DNA from: Diphasiastrum complanatum
Taxonomy: Eukaryota > Streptophyta > Lycopodiopsida > Lycopodiales > Lycopodiaceae
Assembly: GCA_029204225.1 (NCBI GenBank)
Contig: CM055097.1
Coordinates: forward strand, 47,304,617-47,368,616
Reading direction: 5' to 3'
Length of the DNA: 64,000 nt
How positions within the stretch are numbered: the stretch's first letter is position 1; each line of letters begins with the position of its first letter. The notes beneath the pieces are model-generated. The model saw nothing but the letters and a program-made list of their open reading frames with translations. It was not told the origin of the DNA and ran no database searches. A program made the translations under genes and the position numbers. This document shows positions 10,360-22,168 of the stretch, one piece after another.

Positions 10360-11891
10360 GGATGGTGTTTTAAAACGCTCTGCTACACTATCCACACTTT
10401 TACGGCAACACACGATGATCGGCACTTCAGAAAAAGGTCCTACACTCATGCCATATTAGACCTTAAAAAACACCCTTTTTTAGATATTCGCTTTACGGAG
10501 TTTTTAATGCTTAGGCCCAACTTATGGGCAAGAGTAGTAGCTTCTCCCTCAAGCTACAATGTTTCCTTACTAGAAGCTTCACAACATACTACTATATTTA
10601 TGAGACAGTTTAGTCTACATTTCCACACCAAACTATGGAGATTGTTCATTACAAGACTCTTCTTGTGATGGCACCCTAATAGCCTTCCTTCCATCACAAT
10701 TTTTATATGTTAAGAGACTCACATTTACTCTACTTTTGTTATGAATCTTCTAGATAGATTCAATGATGAACTACAAGCATTTTCTATGCTTTGTTTATGT
10801 ATCATTGCGGTTTTATTTGACTATTAATGAAGCGTTGGATCATAGCTTTACTAAATGTTTGAATGTATGCAAAATTAATAGCCCTAGTTGCTCGCTGTCG
10901 CGATGGACTGTAGGGCAATTTTTGTAAGAAAAAATTTAGCTTCATATGCTAGCAAAACAGCCATGAAGCAAATCCTTTTTTTTTAGCTCAAAACATGGAA
11001 ATGAATACTCATTGTCCAGCAATGGACTATAGGCCACATTTACTGATTGATTCATCATAAAATTTGGGTTAAATATGGATGTTAGCACCTATTGTCTAGC
11101 AATGGACTGTAGGGTGCTAAATGCCGTATGTGGATGAGCAAAATATAATTTTTTTTTATCATGATTCAGGTTTCATTCATGTTGTCTGGACAGCGGCCAC
11201 AACTACACACATACAATGCAATCTGATCTCTTCCATAAAATTGAAGTGTCTCTTCCAAGTAATGCTTTGTCTTTCGGTAAAGTAGCAATACATTTGCATT
11301 GAATATTCATCTCCTTTTTTACTATGTAGCATTCTTGTGTGAGTATCTACATATTTGTTCGATTCTTATCTATGGAAAACTACTTCACTCGATTTGGTTC
11401 GATTTTGAACCATATATTGAAAAGTGTCTATACATGTATGTTACTTGACAATACCTTGATGAATAGGGTAAGCATTAGTAAGTAAGATTCATGCTTTGAT
11501 AAAAGAGGATGAGTATTTGTTATAATCACGATTTGAAATTAAGGATGCTTTACGGTATATAATGAGAGCATTATGTATTGCTTTTTTTTAAAGAAAACAC
11601 ACATTTCATGAAAATAGCATGGCATCCTCTCAAGATAATATGTTGACAATCATCCAGGTATGTCTTTTTTTTAAATGAATTTAGATTACGCATAAGCCAC
11701 AGATGTTACGTATACGTTTTGTGACAATTTAATCATTCAAGAAGAGGGTTTATTCTTTTCTAGACTTAGTTTCTTTAAATAATGGTTCTTTCTACACTAC
11801 GAGAATGTTGATTTGTTTATGGATTATCATAACATATACTTTACCATTTAACTACACTTTCAAAACTTTGAAAACATAGTTAGGTTTTGCT
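10358..11891. other. Non-coding stretch with a triple short motif
   Basis: No convincing coding sequence. ATGGACTRTAGGSY with a preceding TGTC..GC occurs at about 10903, 11022 and 11102. The rest is AT-rich, without recognisable LTR ends. Confidence 0.4.
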
Positions 11892-12338
11892 TGCTTATGA
11901 TCCTATTCCAATGATCTTATTCTAAGCAGGCCGATACTAGCAACCACAAAGGGAACAATTGGTGGACAAACCAACTTGACCAGTCCTAGATCAAACAGAT
12001 CTAGCCCCCAAGCTATGGATGGATCAATCTCATGAGGAATGAGGAATCACTCAAGTAGCATGTAGCTACAAATCACACAATCAAGCATGCACTAGTGCGA
12101 GCCCAATAGGTATACTTATACCCTCCAAGGCCCATGCACCACTAGTAGTGCACTATGACACCTTACTGTACTTCATCCAGTTCCAATCCACCATCATGAG
12201 TTTAGGCCTACAACCATTAATTATACCCTTATACACATAAGGGCCCCAATTCCCTTATAGTCACAACTAACTTATGGGTTGTTGGTCTACTAATCCCTCG
12301 CGTGGACACGCTACCCGAGACCAGTCGTGGGCATGACA
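11892..12338 (-). mobile_element. Gypsy element A 3' LTR
   Basis: Direct repeat of 16402-16894: both share a long block beginning TACTAGCAACCACAAAGGGA and ending CAGTCGTGGGCATGACA. The minus-strand terminus is TGTCATGCCC at 12338. A purine tract (minus strand AAGGAGGGAAGAA) lies just inside at 12339-12355, as expected for second-strand priming. Confidence 0.85.
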
Positions 12339-12360
12339 TTCTTCCCTCCTTATTCAAGTT

Positions 12361-12789
12361 CTATCCTCGAAACTTAAAACTAGAGAAGTTCCTCCTTAAA
12401 TTCCCTTCGTGCTCCCAAGAATCATCATCATTTGTGCATCCTTTCCATCGAACTAGACACTCGATAACCATACGATTTCTCAATCGTTTAGTTCTTGTAT
12501 CGAAGATCATTTTGGGTTCAAGTTGAGACATACCCGATGATTCATCCAATAGGTCCAATTTTTCTCCAGGACCAAGATGCTCACCTTCACGTAGACTCTT
12601 CTTGAGTTAGCTTACGTGAAAAACCAGGTGCACTTGAGTTCCTTTTGGGAGGTCCAATTGGTAAGCTAAGGATCCAATCTTTTTCAAGATCTGATATGGT
12701 CCTCTATACCTAGGAGACAATTTATAATGCTTGCCGGTACGCATTACACTATAATCCTTTGGGATTCTCAAATATATCCAATCCCCCAC
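12361..12789 (-). pseudogene. Gypsy A integrase C-terminus and chromodomain
   Basis: Piece 12607-12789 reads GDWIYLRIPKDYSV, KLSPRYRGPYQILKKIGSLAYQLDLP and VHLVFHVS, the GPY/F module after the integrase core. Piece 12361-12558 reads MIFDTRTKRLRNRMVIECLVRWKGCTNDDDSWE, a chromodomain core (LVKWKG....DSTWE). The pieces lie in different frames. Confidence 0.8.
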
Positions 12790-12798
12790 TTGAAAGTC

Positions 12799-13518
12799 TC
12801 ATAGTGATCTCTTCAAATTTGCATAATGTCGGTCCCTATCCTGGGGACAATGGACATTTTCACGTGCAATCTGTAGCATTTCTTGCATATCATGTAGGAA
12901 ATCCGGTACCTCCTGAAACTTGATCTTCCGAGTCTCTACTGCAATGGGTGATCTAGGCTCAAAACCATACGTAAGTATAAACGGGCTATAACTGGTAGCC
13001 GAATGCTTACTACTATTATAGGCAAACTTGATCAATGGAAGATACTTCTCCCAATCAGATTGTCTTCAAAAAACATATGCCCAGAGCATTTGTTCCATCA
13101 TCTAATTTGTTCTTTCCGTCTGACCATCCGTCTTAGGATGATCAGAAGAACCCAAGCTCAGAGTTGTCTCAAATTTAGCAAACATGGCTGACCAAACGTG
13201 ACTAGTAAACTTTGGATCGCGATCGCTCACAATATCACTTGGTAATCTGTAAAGTCTAAACAGACGCTCAAAAATAATTTGAGCTAAATCAGAAGCCTTC
13301 GCGATGTCTTTACCAGAATAAACATGGCCGATTTAGTTAGACGGGCGACCACAACCCAAATTGCATCATGTTGTTTATTCGTCCGCGGTAACCCAACCAT
13401 GAAATTCATGGATATATTATCCCATCTCTTATCAAGGATATCCAATGGATACAACAATATACCAGCCTTATGGCATTCGGCCTTATTCAATTGGCATTGG
13501 TCACACTTGACCACATAA
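12799..13518 (-). pseudogene. Gypsy A integrase core fragments
   Basis: Piece 13284-13514 reads VKCDQCQLNKAECHKAG (zinc-binding Cys pair), LLYPLDIL, WDNISMNFMVGLPRT (first catalytic Asp replaced: MDF.xGLP is usual, here MNF) and DAIWVVVARLTKSAMFI. Piece 12799-13035 reads MIKFAYNSSKHSATSYSPFILTYGFEP. Segment 13040-13280 carries degenerate remains of the core with several stops. Confidence 0.8.
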
Positions 13519-13932
13519 GATTCTACAAAGGGCTTGAGTTTTGGCCAACAAAAGTCCCTTCATACCAAATCCAATGTATGATGTATGCCGGGATGTCTTG
13601 TGCATGGTGAGTCATGACATTCATAAAGAATTTTATTTTTAACAACATCTACATCATGCATACAAACCTTCCCTTTCTTGAACAAAAGTCCATTACGGAT
13701 AGAGAAGTCATCAACACCCTTTTTATCTTCCCCCCCAAACTGATCACCATGTACATCACTCTCGCTTGACGAGGCTGTTAAAATCCTATTTCATATTGGT
13801 GTAAAATTTGGATCTTTCTCATAAAGACCTCTCAAAGAGAAATAAAAGTTTGTGCTGATCTCAGTGAAGGAAAGTTCGTTCACTTTACCAATTCAACTAA
13901 GTGCCCTGCTTAGTACGGTTCTCGGGCTTATT
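13519..13932 (-). pseudogene. Gypsy A integrase N-terminal remnant and deletion joint
   Basis: The minus strand still shows the HHCC-like part (CHDSPCTRHPGIHHT read around 13565-13615) and a short preceding linker. The segment then joins gag-type sequence near 13900, leaving no room for protease, RT or RNase H. Confidence 0.5.
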
Positions 13933-14906
13933 TCAAAGAAAACACAAATTGACTTTGATTGTTGCCAACTGTGCTTTGTCTTTTACCACTAGCTTCCTTT
14001 TGTTTCTTTTCTTCTTAGACTGTTGGTACGCCTCAACTTCCAGCTCGTCCAAAAGCTGCTTCTTCCGCTTGTTTTTTGATTTTTTCTTTTTAAGTTTTGG
14101 GGCCGTTTGGCCATGCATGCTTTTTTTCGCGACAACAACTGTGCTATCATTTGCCTTAGCCACACGGACAACATCTTCCAGGGATTGGAGGATATTTTGT
14201 TGGCACTCGTTTTGATAATCGGCTGGCAATCCCTCAATGAATTGCCACTCAGCCAACTTCCTATCAAAACATGGCACCTTGGCCAAAAAATCCAAGACTC
14301 CTGGACATAGGTGTCCAATTCTCAGTTGCCCATTTTGCAGTTAACAAATCGAATATATAACTCAAATCGTCTATTGTGACGAAAGCTTTACAAAATTCTC
14401 ATAGGAATTTAGCCCAAATCACCGGTTTCACGAGTAGTTTCCCCCCACTATGAGGAGGCCTTGCCCTCAAGAAACAACAAGACTAACGATATCCACTTTT
14501 CTTCTGGGACGTTGTGCAAGCTGAAATAGTTCATCCAACAATTTATCCAGTCCTCCACAACTTCGAAACGTTTAAACTTTTTATCATCGAAAAACATTTC
14601 CAGTTGGTAGCCCAAGTTGTGTGAATCAATAGCTTGTAATTGATTAAAAAGATTTTGCATTTTGTTATCATGCTGTTAATTGCTTTGATGTAGTTCCAGA
14701 ACCGCCTTGCCTAAAGTTTGCAATAGCTTATCGAAATCGAGGGAGCCATCACTATCTGGTGATGCCGGATGAATTTCAGTGTTCTCCCCATCACTACCGG
14801 GTGATGTCGAGTGAATTTCTGTGTCCCCCCCCCTCCACCGGAACTTCATCCTTATCCATTTGTCAGTGAAAACTGCAAAATTAAAAAATTTATGTTCAGT
14901 TATCAT
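13933..14906 (-). pseudogene. Gypsy A gag
   Basis: Minus-strand pieces in order: 14676-14906 (acidic N-terminus with two SPGSDGENTEIH-like repeats), 14448-14660 (FKRFEVVEDWINCWMNYFSLHNVPEEKWISLVLLFLEGKAS, a retrotransposon gag core) and 13933-14295 (FIEGLPADYQNE, then a very Lys-rich tract KLKKKKSKNKRKKQ). The core has the W...xYF..x.xPEE.xx..A..xLEG pattern of gypsy gag. Frame breaks separate the pieces. Confidence 0.7.
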
Positions 14907-16387
14907 TACGGGTATAATTATTTGTTAATAAAGCAATGTCCAAAAAAACATAGTATTTTAATAGGCCTACGTGCTTATTAAAATTATACCAATGAATTTT
15001 GCAAATGGATTATAAGTAATAAAATGCCAGAAAAACCATATTGATGCATAGACATTCAGTTTACACAATTACTTAAGCCATTACAATTCATCTTAAAATT
15101 AACTACATTTGCATTTATGTAGTCTACAATGACTACAATGCTCATGGAAAACAAAAAAATAAAAAGCAAAAAAAAAAAAACCATTAATAACCTCTAGCCA
15201 CTCTAGCCAACCACCCACCCCCCCCCCCCCCCCCCCCTTTTCACCTACCATGCACACTTAAGCTAACTTAAAAAAGCTTAAGTTACACTCCAAGTTATAC
15301 TCACCCCCCCTCCCTTTCTCTCTCTTCCCTCCAAAACGAGTCCTCGGGCTCGTCCTCCTTCATGCGTGCTCAAAAACAGGCCGAACCTGATATATATATA
15401 TATATATATGCACCCAAGATGAGGGATGGGGGCGCACCATCCCTCCACCACTTTTACGTAGAGAGCATGCAGGTATCTGGTGTTTGTAGGGCGCGCTGGA
15501 GGGAGCAAATAGATGCGGTCTTGGAAGATTATTTGCTATTTTTCTTACAGTTCTAACTAACCATTACTTACAGGAAGCTATTAAGCCATTTAGTACTGTT
15601 GTTCTTGTAGTTTACAGTTTGCATTAGGGCGCTTTTATAGTAGCTTTGCCTTCATACATCATAAGCAGCTTTGTTTACAGATTTACAATGAGTAGCTTTC
15701 CTTATGGTTGAAAAACAGGCTAGATGCTGCCCACATTTTTCCAAAACTCAAATTTGCAAGTTACCATTCCTTTACCACGTGATAGGCTTTGTTGTAGTTC
15801 ATACCATCATAAAAATGGCTAAACTGATTCACACAAACTTGCAGAACACTGTTAGTTTGCAAAAAAATCTAGCATGAACCTGTGAATCATAAAGAAACCG
15901 CCATGCAAATCATGTAAAGAGCCACCAACACTCACAACCAATGATTAGTTCTTTGTGTGCCTCTTTTTTTTGTTTTTTCTACATATTTAAGCCAAAACCG
16001 GCTCAATAAAAAGCAAAAGATAGCCAAGAAAAACTCTAAAACCACCGTTAAGTGAAGAACAAAGAGCCTTAAGAGAGAAAAAAAAAAAGCACAGTCTCAT
16101 ATTGATATTGTTGCTTACACAAAAGTGCTTTCAAAGAAGTAATCGACAATACAAGTGAATTGGAAACCGGAATTTACTTCCTAAAAACCAATATAAAGTG
16201 CTTTAAAAATTGAACCGATTGTATATCTGGTGGTGCACGTACCACACAGCTGATTACACCTCAAAAAAGGAATTCAACGGGAAGAGCAATCTGAACTTTT
16301 CCCACTTCGTTGCTTACTCCACCGATTTCTTGAAAAATGTCAAGATTCTTCTTAAGCACAAATCAATGGCAAAGCCTGCTTAGAACT
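14907..16387 (-). mobile_element. Gypsy A untranslated leader with simple repeats
   Basis: No coding sequence. The leader contains a C run at 15218-15237, a (TA)n tract at 15391-15409 and several A runs. It ends at the primer-binding site. Confidence 0.55.
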
Positions 16388-16400
16388 GGTTGTGATACCA
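16388..16400 (-). promoter_or_regulatory. Primer-binding site of gypsy A
   Basis: The minus strand reads TGGTATCACAACC, two substitutions from the tRNA-iMet site TGGTATCAGAGCC, immediately inside the LTR end. The changes fit an old element. Confidence 0.65.
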
Positions 16401-16401
16401 A

Positions 16402-16894
16402 TGTAAACTCCTATTCCAATGATCTTTTTCTAAGCATGCCAATACTAGCAACCACAAAGGGAAGGGATGGTGGGCAAACCAACCCGAACAATCCTAGATC
16501 AAACAGATCTAGCCCCCAAGCTATGGATCAATCTCAATGAGGATTGAGAAATCACTCAAGCAGCATGTAGCTTCAAATCACACAATCAAGCATGCACTAG
16601 TGAGAGCCCAATAGGTATACTGATACCCTCCAAGGCCCATGCACCACTAGTAGTGCACTGTGACACCTCACTGGACACCTCTGCAGTCTATCTAGGCCGC
16701 TTCATCTAGTTTCCCAATGACTCACTGATAGACCCATACAAATCCACCATCATGAGTTTAGGCCTACAACCATTAATTATGACCTTATACACATAAGGGC
16801 CCCAATTCCCTTATAGTCACAATTAACTTACGGGTTGTTGGTCTACTGATCCCTAGTGTGGACAGGCTACCTGAGACCAGTCGTGGGCATGACA
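16402..16894 (-). mobile_element. Gypsy A 5' LTR
   Basis: Paired with 11892-12338. It starts TGTAAACTCC beside the primer site and ends CATGACA at 16894. It carries an extra ~45-bp segment around 16670-16725 that is shortened in the 3' LTR. Confidence 0.85.
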
Positions 16895-16969
16895 AGGAAG
16901 TTCTTTTCTCTCAGAATGTCAGAAATCTGCTGCAGCAGCAAATGATAATAATAGTCGAATAGAGGAATG

Positions 16970-17167
16970 TTTGTGACAACCATATTGAGGGGATTAAAAT
17001 ACTATTCACACGAATTTTTTTATTGTTAACACTAAAAGTGTTGTACAAATCCTGATCAAAAGGACTCAAGACAATTCGTTCATTATGATCATAGTGACCG
17101 AAACAAGCAAGTAAATCATGAGAGCATTTCTTAATTAGATGTGTGTGTGTGTGTGTGTGTGTGTGTG
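16970..17167 (+). repeat. Dispersed repeat, copy 1, ending in (GT)n
   Basis: This block (from CATATTGAGG to the GT run) recurs at 23585-23756 with about one change per ten bases. Here it ends in (GT)n at 17142-17167; the other copy ends in a short GT run followed by (CT)n. Nature unknown. Confidence 0.75.
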
Positions 17168-17390
17168 ATATTCCGCCAACTGTCCCACATAACAAGATAA
17201 CCACACTAGGTGATGCAACAAGTATACCTAGTGTGGTTATACCTGCTGCACGCCTAAAACAGCATAGGATGCTGAAAGAAGAACCATGTGAAGACAATTT
17301 TTCCTGAGGATGAGTTTCACATATAAGTCTCCCTATGGAAGATTTTTTTGACTACAAGTATTCTCATTCAGGAGTGTCAAGAGATACCTA
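17168..17390. other. Non-coding stretch
   Basis: Unannotated sequence between the dispersed repeat and the tandem pair. It contains CACACTAGGTGATGCAAC and its near-inverted partner CTAGTGTGGTTATACC around 17200-17235. Nothing else is recognised. Confidence 0.4.
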
Positions 17391-18490
17391 CATGTTCTCA
17401 AGGACCATAATATCAAGTATATCTTGAGATTTCTAAACAACATCCTAGAATTGAGATAAACAATCAGGATATGAAAATAGTTTATCCAAGCCTATTTTGA
17501 ACTAGTCCGCAATACTTTCCAAATTTTACAACAGTCTAGAAGTAACATAATTGCATGAGAATGAAAAGTCTTATAATCATAATGTAAGCAAGTCGTATGA
17601 CTATAAAACCAAGTAATTGAAACTTCTCAATGAGCTTAATTTGTCCAATACGTCCAATACTTGTTATAATGCCTCATGTAGGGACAAGACAATAAAAGAT
17701 AAAGTGCATACCAGTGTAGGATAGTAATATCAGGTGTAACTTTGAAACTTTGAAAAACCAGTATTGATGGTGAAATATTACTAGGCAAATCTAGCCAAGT
17801 ATGGTTGGATATTCCGAATCCTCTCCAACACAAGAGTGGTGTGTGTGTATTTTGTACCAAACAAATCTAAGCAAACTGAACATATCACCACAAAACAACA
17901 CATACGAATCTTAAAGTCAATCGAATTCATAGAGTGTCATCATAGTCAAAAGACAACCATATTTTCTCAAGGAAGATGCCATCAAATATGTCCTAAGATT
18001 TTTCAATAGCATCCTATAATCGATATAAAAACTTAGGATATAATAATAGTTTTTTCCAACCAAATTCTGACTTGTTCACAATAGTAGCCAAAGTTTATAC
18101 TAGTCTAGTAGTGACATAACTGCCTGAGAAGCATTTCTCAAGTCTTACAACCATAATGTAGGAGGTTGTATGGTTAGAAAATCACATACTTGAAACTTGT
18201 CTAGTGTAGTAAAGGACGCGATAATGAAAGACAAAGTACAAAACCAGTAAGATAGTAATGTCAATAGCAACTTTGAAAAACTGAAAACCCAGTATTGTTG
18301 GTGAAATGTTACAAGGCAAATCTAGCCAAGTATGGTTGGATTTTTGAGGGGAATCCTCTCAAACACATGAGTGGTGTGTGTGTTTTTGAACCTAACAAAT
18401 CTAAACAAAACTGCACATTATCATGACAATACCAAGCATATGAATCTTAAAGTAAATCAAATTTGTATAGAGTCATCATAGTCAAAGATA
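17391..18490 (+). repeat. Two tandem diverged copies of a ~0.55 kb unit
   Basis: Unit 1 (about 17391-17956) and unit 2 (about 17957-18490) align from TTCTCAAGGA through AGTATGGTTGGAT, GAGTGGTGTGTGTG and the final CATCATAGTCAAA block. Spacing between matching landmarks is about 535-566 bp. Neither unit has coding sequence, LTR ends or promoter boxes that I can recognise. Confidence 0.8.
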
Positions 18491-18645
18491 TCATATTGAT
18501 CGAACCTAACAACCAGCAAAAGCTCTGAGTTGAAGAGAATATGCTCACCTGCATCCATCCACAACAACAACCATGTTAGAACATGAACATTATTGTGGGA
18601 ACTACATGTGTCTACACATATCCATGTTGCAACACATAGTCATTG

Positions 18646-19843
18646 TGTAGCGCAGGCATCCCAAAGGGAGCAGGGAACCACGACTTAGCTTCCCAGCCTT
18701 CAACTCTTGCCATCCAAACCCACTTGACATACAAGCAGCCAACTCGCCAACAACGATCAGACTTAACCAACTGGAAATTCATAAACCAACATTGAGATCC
18801 AACTTGGCGCCATGCCAGATCGAGGGTCCCGATGTGGGTGACTTCCCTCCAAGCAAGCCGCCCGACATACATCAAACTTAACCAACTCAAAGCTTTGTTA
18901 CAAACGAGTAACATCCATTCCAAGCAAGTGGTTTGACTTACATCAGACTTAACCAGCTGAAAGCTTTGTCACGAGCGCTGGAAGCCAACTTGGCGCCACG
19001 CCATACTGGACAACCATAAACAGGTAACTTCCACCCAAGCAAGCCATCCAACTCAGCCGACAGGTTAGAGCCCGTTCCCCAAGAGCTTAACCCATTCACG
19101 TTCATGCAAGGAACACTCAGAACCACAAGCCACGACAGATATGGAGACAACCAGTTCTTGGACCAAATGGTCCCGACAGCATACCGCTGGCGCCGCGGAC
19201 CGAACGGTCCTGACGACATACCGCTGGCGTCTCGGGATACGACCCTCAGCTATGTGCCAAATCAAAAAAGTTTGAAGCGGCCTTACAACGGGCGCTTTTA
19301 CCGAACACTGAAACCTAGAAGGTAATCAGAGTCAGTTTGAGAAAAATCCCACTTTATTGATAAATTTGAAAAGGTTACATTTCAAGTGTGTGACCGACCC
19401 TAGTCTTCGAGGCGCTGGCATGCCAAGGCGAGTGTCAGGACAACATTCCAGCAAGGGAGGCTGAGACTTGGTTGGAGCTCGCCCTGAGTCGCAACCCGCA
19501 CTCCCCTATAGTATTGGTGGGATTCGCCACCTCCCCTCATACCAAGTACTCTACCCAGGCTGGTAAAGCATGTTTTCTCTCTAGAAAGTCATTTTCTCTC
19601 TCTAGATTTTATTGATCCCCAGGCTTCCTTTAATCATGCCTCGATCGTGTGAGGTGATTGCACATCGATCTGAGCTCTCTGGACTGCGCTAGAACCGATC
19701 AAAGATATTCAGCTATAGGAACTTGGTGTCGGCTGGATTCTGGTCACAGTGGCGCCGGGAGCAGCAGGGGCGCTGCTGGCGCCGGGGACAATACTGGCGC
19801 CGGTGACACCGGAAGTAAGACTTGTAAAGGTAACTTTACAACA
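18646..19843 (-). mobile_element. 3' LTR of a non-coding LTR element
   Basis: From TGTAGCGCAGGCATCC (18646) onward this matches 22169-23258 almost base for base for ~1.09 kb. It then continues to a CA terminus near 19843, beyond which the minus strand has a purine tract (AAAGGTGGGGTGGA), a polypurine-tract candidate. The last ~110 bp, GC-rich with GGCGCCGG repeats, are absent from the other copy. Confidence 0.75.
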
Positions 19844-21794
19844 TCCACCCCACCTTTATAAAATCTGATGTCCTCACCAGATGTCAGATTAAAGTAAAGG
19901 TGCCTCCCAATTAAAAGTAGCTATACATTCGATCTACTTGGCACGGTACTCAATTTACTGGCCACTATTTATTAACATTGAAGCTGGCACACCACAAGTC
20001 GGAGGCTCAGCTCTTTGTACTGAAAAATCACTTAACTTTAAAATATCACTTTGTCTGGGAAAAGCGTAGGTTTTATATCGCTTTTCTAAAACCCAAGAAC
20101 TTTATTAACTAGTGACAGAGGCCTTTTGGTGAAATGTTCGCCCCTGTCGCTTCTGACTTCTGACATTGGAACTCCTTTGAGCTCCTGATTTGTCCTTGAT
20201 GCACTTTGTGTTGAGCTCCTTGAGCTCCAGATTTAATCAGTTCTGCACAGGTATCAAGGCTTCCTAAGCCAAAGGATTATCGTTTGATTGCCCACTTTAT
20301 GGTCCACTCTGTGCCTTGTTGCTTCTGCACCTTGATTTCTCTCCTTGTCCTAGCCTGATCTTGATACTTTTCCTTCTGGGCTCTTTAAGATAGGCAAAGA
20401 TTGAGTACTCTGCAATGCACCTCTCACTTAGTTTGAAGTAGCTCTTTGAATCAGCCCAAATACAACCATTGACCTCGTGGAAAGCCAAAGGGTCGCACTA
20501 GTTTGATCCGCATACGAACTATCTCTTCGTGCATGTCCGTCGCGCAAAACTTGACTTTCACAATTCCATCACTGGTCAGTTGCCTCACAGTCAAAACAAG
20601 AAGTGTACATCGAGCTTGGCTTCAAGTAGCTCTCTTTGAATCAAACACATGCACCCAGAGTTTGCACTAGTCCGATCTCAACAAGAACTGTCCCTTAGCG
20701 TCCGTTTGAAATACCAAGTCTCTCATGCAAGACTCAACTTTCACAGTTCCTTCATTGATAAGCTGCCTTACACGTAACACAAGCCAGCGTACTCATATGT
20801 TTCCTCATCATTGCTGGTCCAGAGAAAGCCTATAACAAGCTTTCCTTTCCACAACAAAAACTTGTCAACTTATTAGGTCCAAAGTTCGCCAGTCTCCTCG
20901 TGTGAGTATGGCTAGGTCACCTTGAATTTGCCCCCATTTTGATCAACTTTCATTCAAAATTTGCCCCAAGAGAGAGGTGTGTGTGATAGTTCCCCTCTTG
21001 CTTATAAAATCAGCTGACCGGACTTAGAGTAGAGTTCTTTGGACACAAAGCCTTTCCAACACTTTGCTCCCCATCTGCTAGAATTATGGCTCGATCCAAC
21101 TTGTTGCCAATCTCTGAAGAGGGTCCTAGTCTTCCCCCTTTGAGAAAAAACCCAACTGATACTGGATATCACCCATGCTCAGTGAGTTTCAGTTCCGAAG
21201 GTGGCAATCCCAAATGAAGACCAACTGCTCCATAGAAGATCTACCCTGAAATTGTCCTTTCCAACTTTTGACTTCCTGTTTGCGTCTGGTGGGCGTTGTC
21301 GCAAAAGAAACTAACCCAAGAAACAGGCTAGCCATCCATCCTTTGCAAACATTGAGTCGTTTCGTTGCCGTTCACGTGCAAGTACTTGAACTACAAATCC
21401 GCCCCACAGATTCTGTAGTCCTCTTTGTTTGATGGTATCAGCCTTCAAAAGAAAGGTTCCTTCTCGAGCCATCAGCTCCTTGTATCACAAGAAATCATGC
21501 AAACCAGACAAAGCATGAGTACTAAGACTCACCACGAATACATGCAAGCAAGACACTCAGGCAGGTTTACTAACAGGTAACAAAGACAAGGTCCCCCTTT
21601 GAGATGGTCCTGCCAACGGACCTTTGCCTGGCCGCGCCCATACAAATCGGTCACAGAATCAGCCCACATAGGTCACCCCTCCAACTATCTGTGCTTTCAT
21701 CATTAAGCAGCACATTGCCGCAATCACGCCCCACCACTTTTTGGTCGATAGCCCATATAGCTAAACGATCGGCAGCTATCCCGCACCGGCAGCT

Positions 21795-22100
21795 AACCAC
21801 CCGTGCTTTACACCTGAATTCGAGCAACATCTCTATATCAATGGTTAACCCGTACAGTTCGAATATGTCGCCCCGCACCCCACAAGGCACAGACCGTGCT
21901 TACACCAACCTAATGGCAGCACACTGCCTCATCTGTCCTACCTGCAGATAGCGCCAGGCCCGAACCGCAAGAACTGACCGTGCTTACACCTCAAGGGCAG
22001 CACCTTGACTCATCAAGTCCCCCGTTCTGCCGACCACCCCGACCGTGGACGCACCCGTGCTTACACTGTGGGCAACACCTTTCACAACAGTTGTCTTGAT
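21795..22100 (-). repeat. Four copies of CCGTGCTTACACC near the primer site
   Basis: Copies lie at about 21802 (one extra T), 21893, 21979 and 22047, three of them followed after 5-10 bases by GGCARCACM. They lie just downstream of the primer site in the element's own orientation, where packaging signals usually lie. A packaging role is inference only. Confidence 0.55.
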
Positions 22101-22153
22101 GAACCCCAAACAATGGCCATTTCCGTGAGATCCGCATAACTGACCGTCCAGTC

Positions 22154-22167
22154 AGCTTTGATACCAC
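22154..22167 (-). promoter_or_regulatory. Primer-binding site of the non-coding LTR element
   Basis: The minus strand reads TGTGGTATCAAAGC, one change from the tRNA-iMet site, directly inside the LTR end at 22169. It sets the element on the minus strand. Confidence 0.7.
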
Positions 22168-22168
22168 A

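Larger units (their letters stand above)
11892..16894 (-). mobile_element. Ty3/gypsy element A (chromodomain type, RT deleted)
   Basis: The element has paired LTRs, a minus-strand primer site, gag, integrase fragments and a chromodomain, in the order expected for a chromovirus-type gypsy element. Protease, RT and RNase H are missing between ~13520 and ~13900, and the rest is broken by stops. No matching 5-bp duplication is visible at the two LTR outer ends. LTR copies differ by several substitutions and by indels, so it is an old insertion. Confidence 0.8.
19844..22168 (-). mobile_element. Internal region of the non-coding LTR element
   Basis: About 2.3 kb between the LTRs with no gag or pol similarity in either strand. 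It contains a diverged tandem pair of ~190 bp (20425-20600 and 20620-20790, sharing GTAGCTCT(CT)TTGAATCA and the ACTTTCACA block). Near its 5' end are four copies of CCGTGCTTACACC (see separate entry). It ends at a primer-binding site. The element would need enzymes from another copy to move (LARD-like). Confidence 0.7.

Noticed and set aside
10252-10668. ORF with a long Leu-Ser repeat over the (CT)n tract
   Set aside because: Pure CT in any frame encodes Ser-Leu; the flanks show no domain. The same applies to the Ser-Leu or Glu-Arg ORFs at 23747, 24238, 24298, 45631, 51550 and 62179.
18612-19325. ORFs repeated in both LTR copies (18.6-19.3 and 22.0-22.8 kb)
   Set aside because: They recur only because the LTRs are duplicated. 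Overlapping ORFs occur on both strands with no domain, and the substitutions between copies do not favour any frame.
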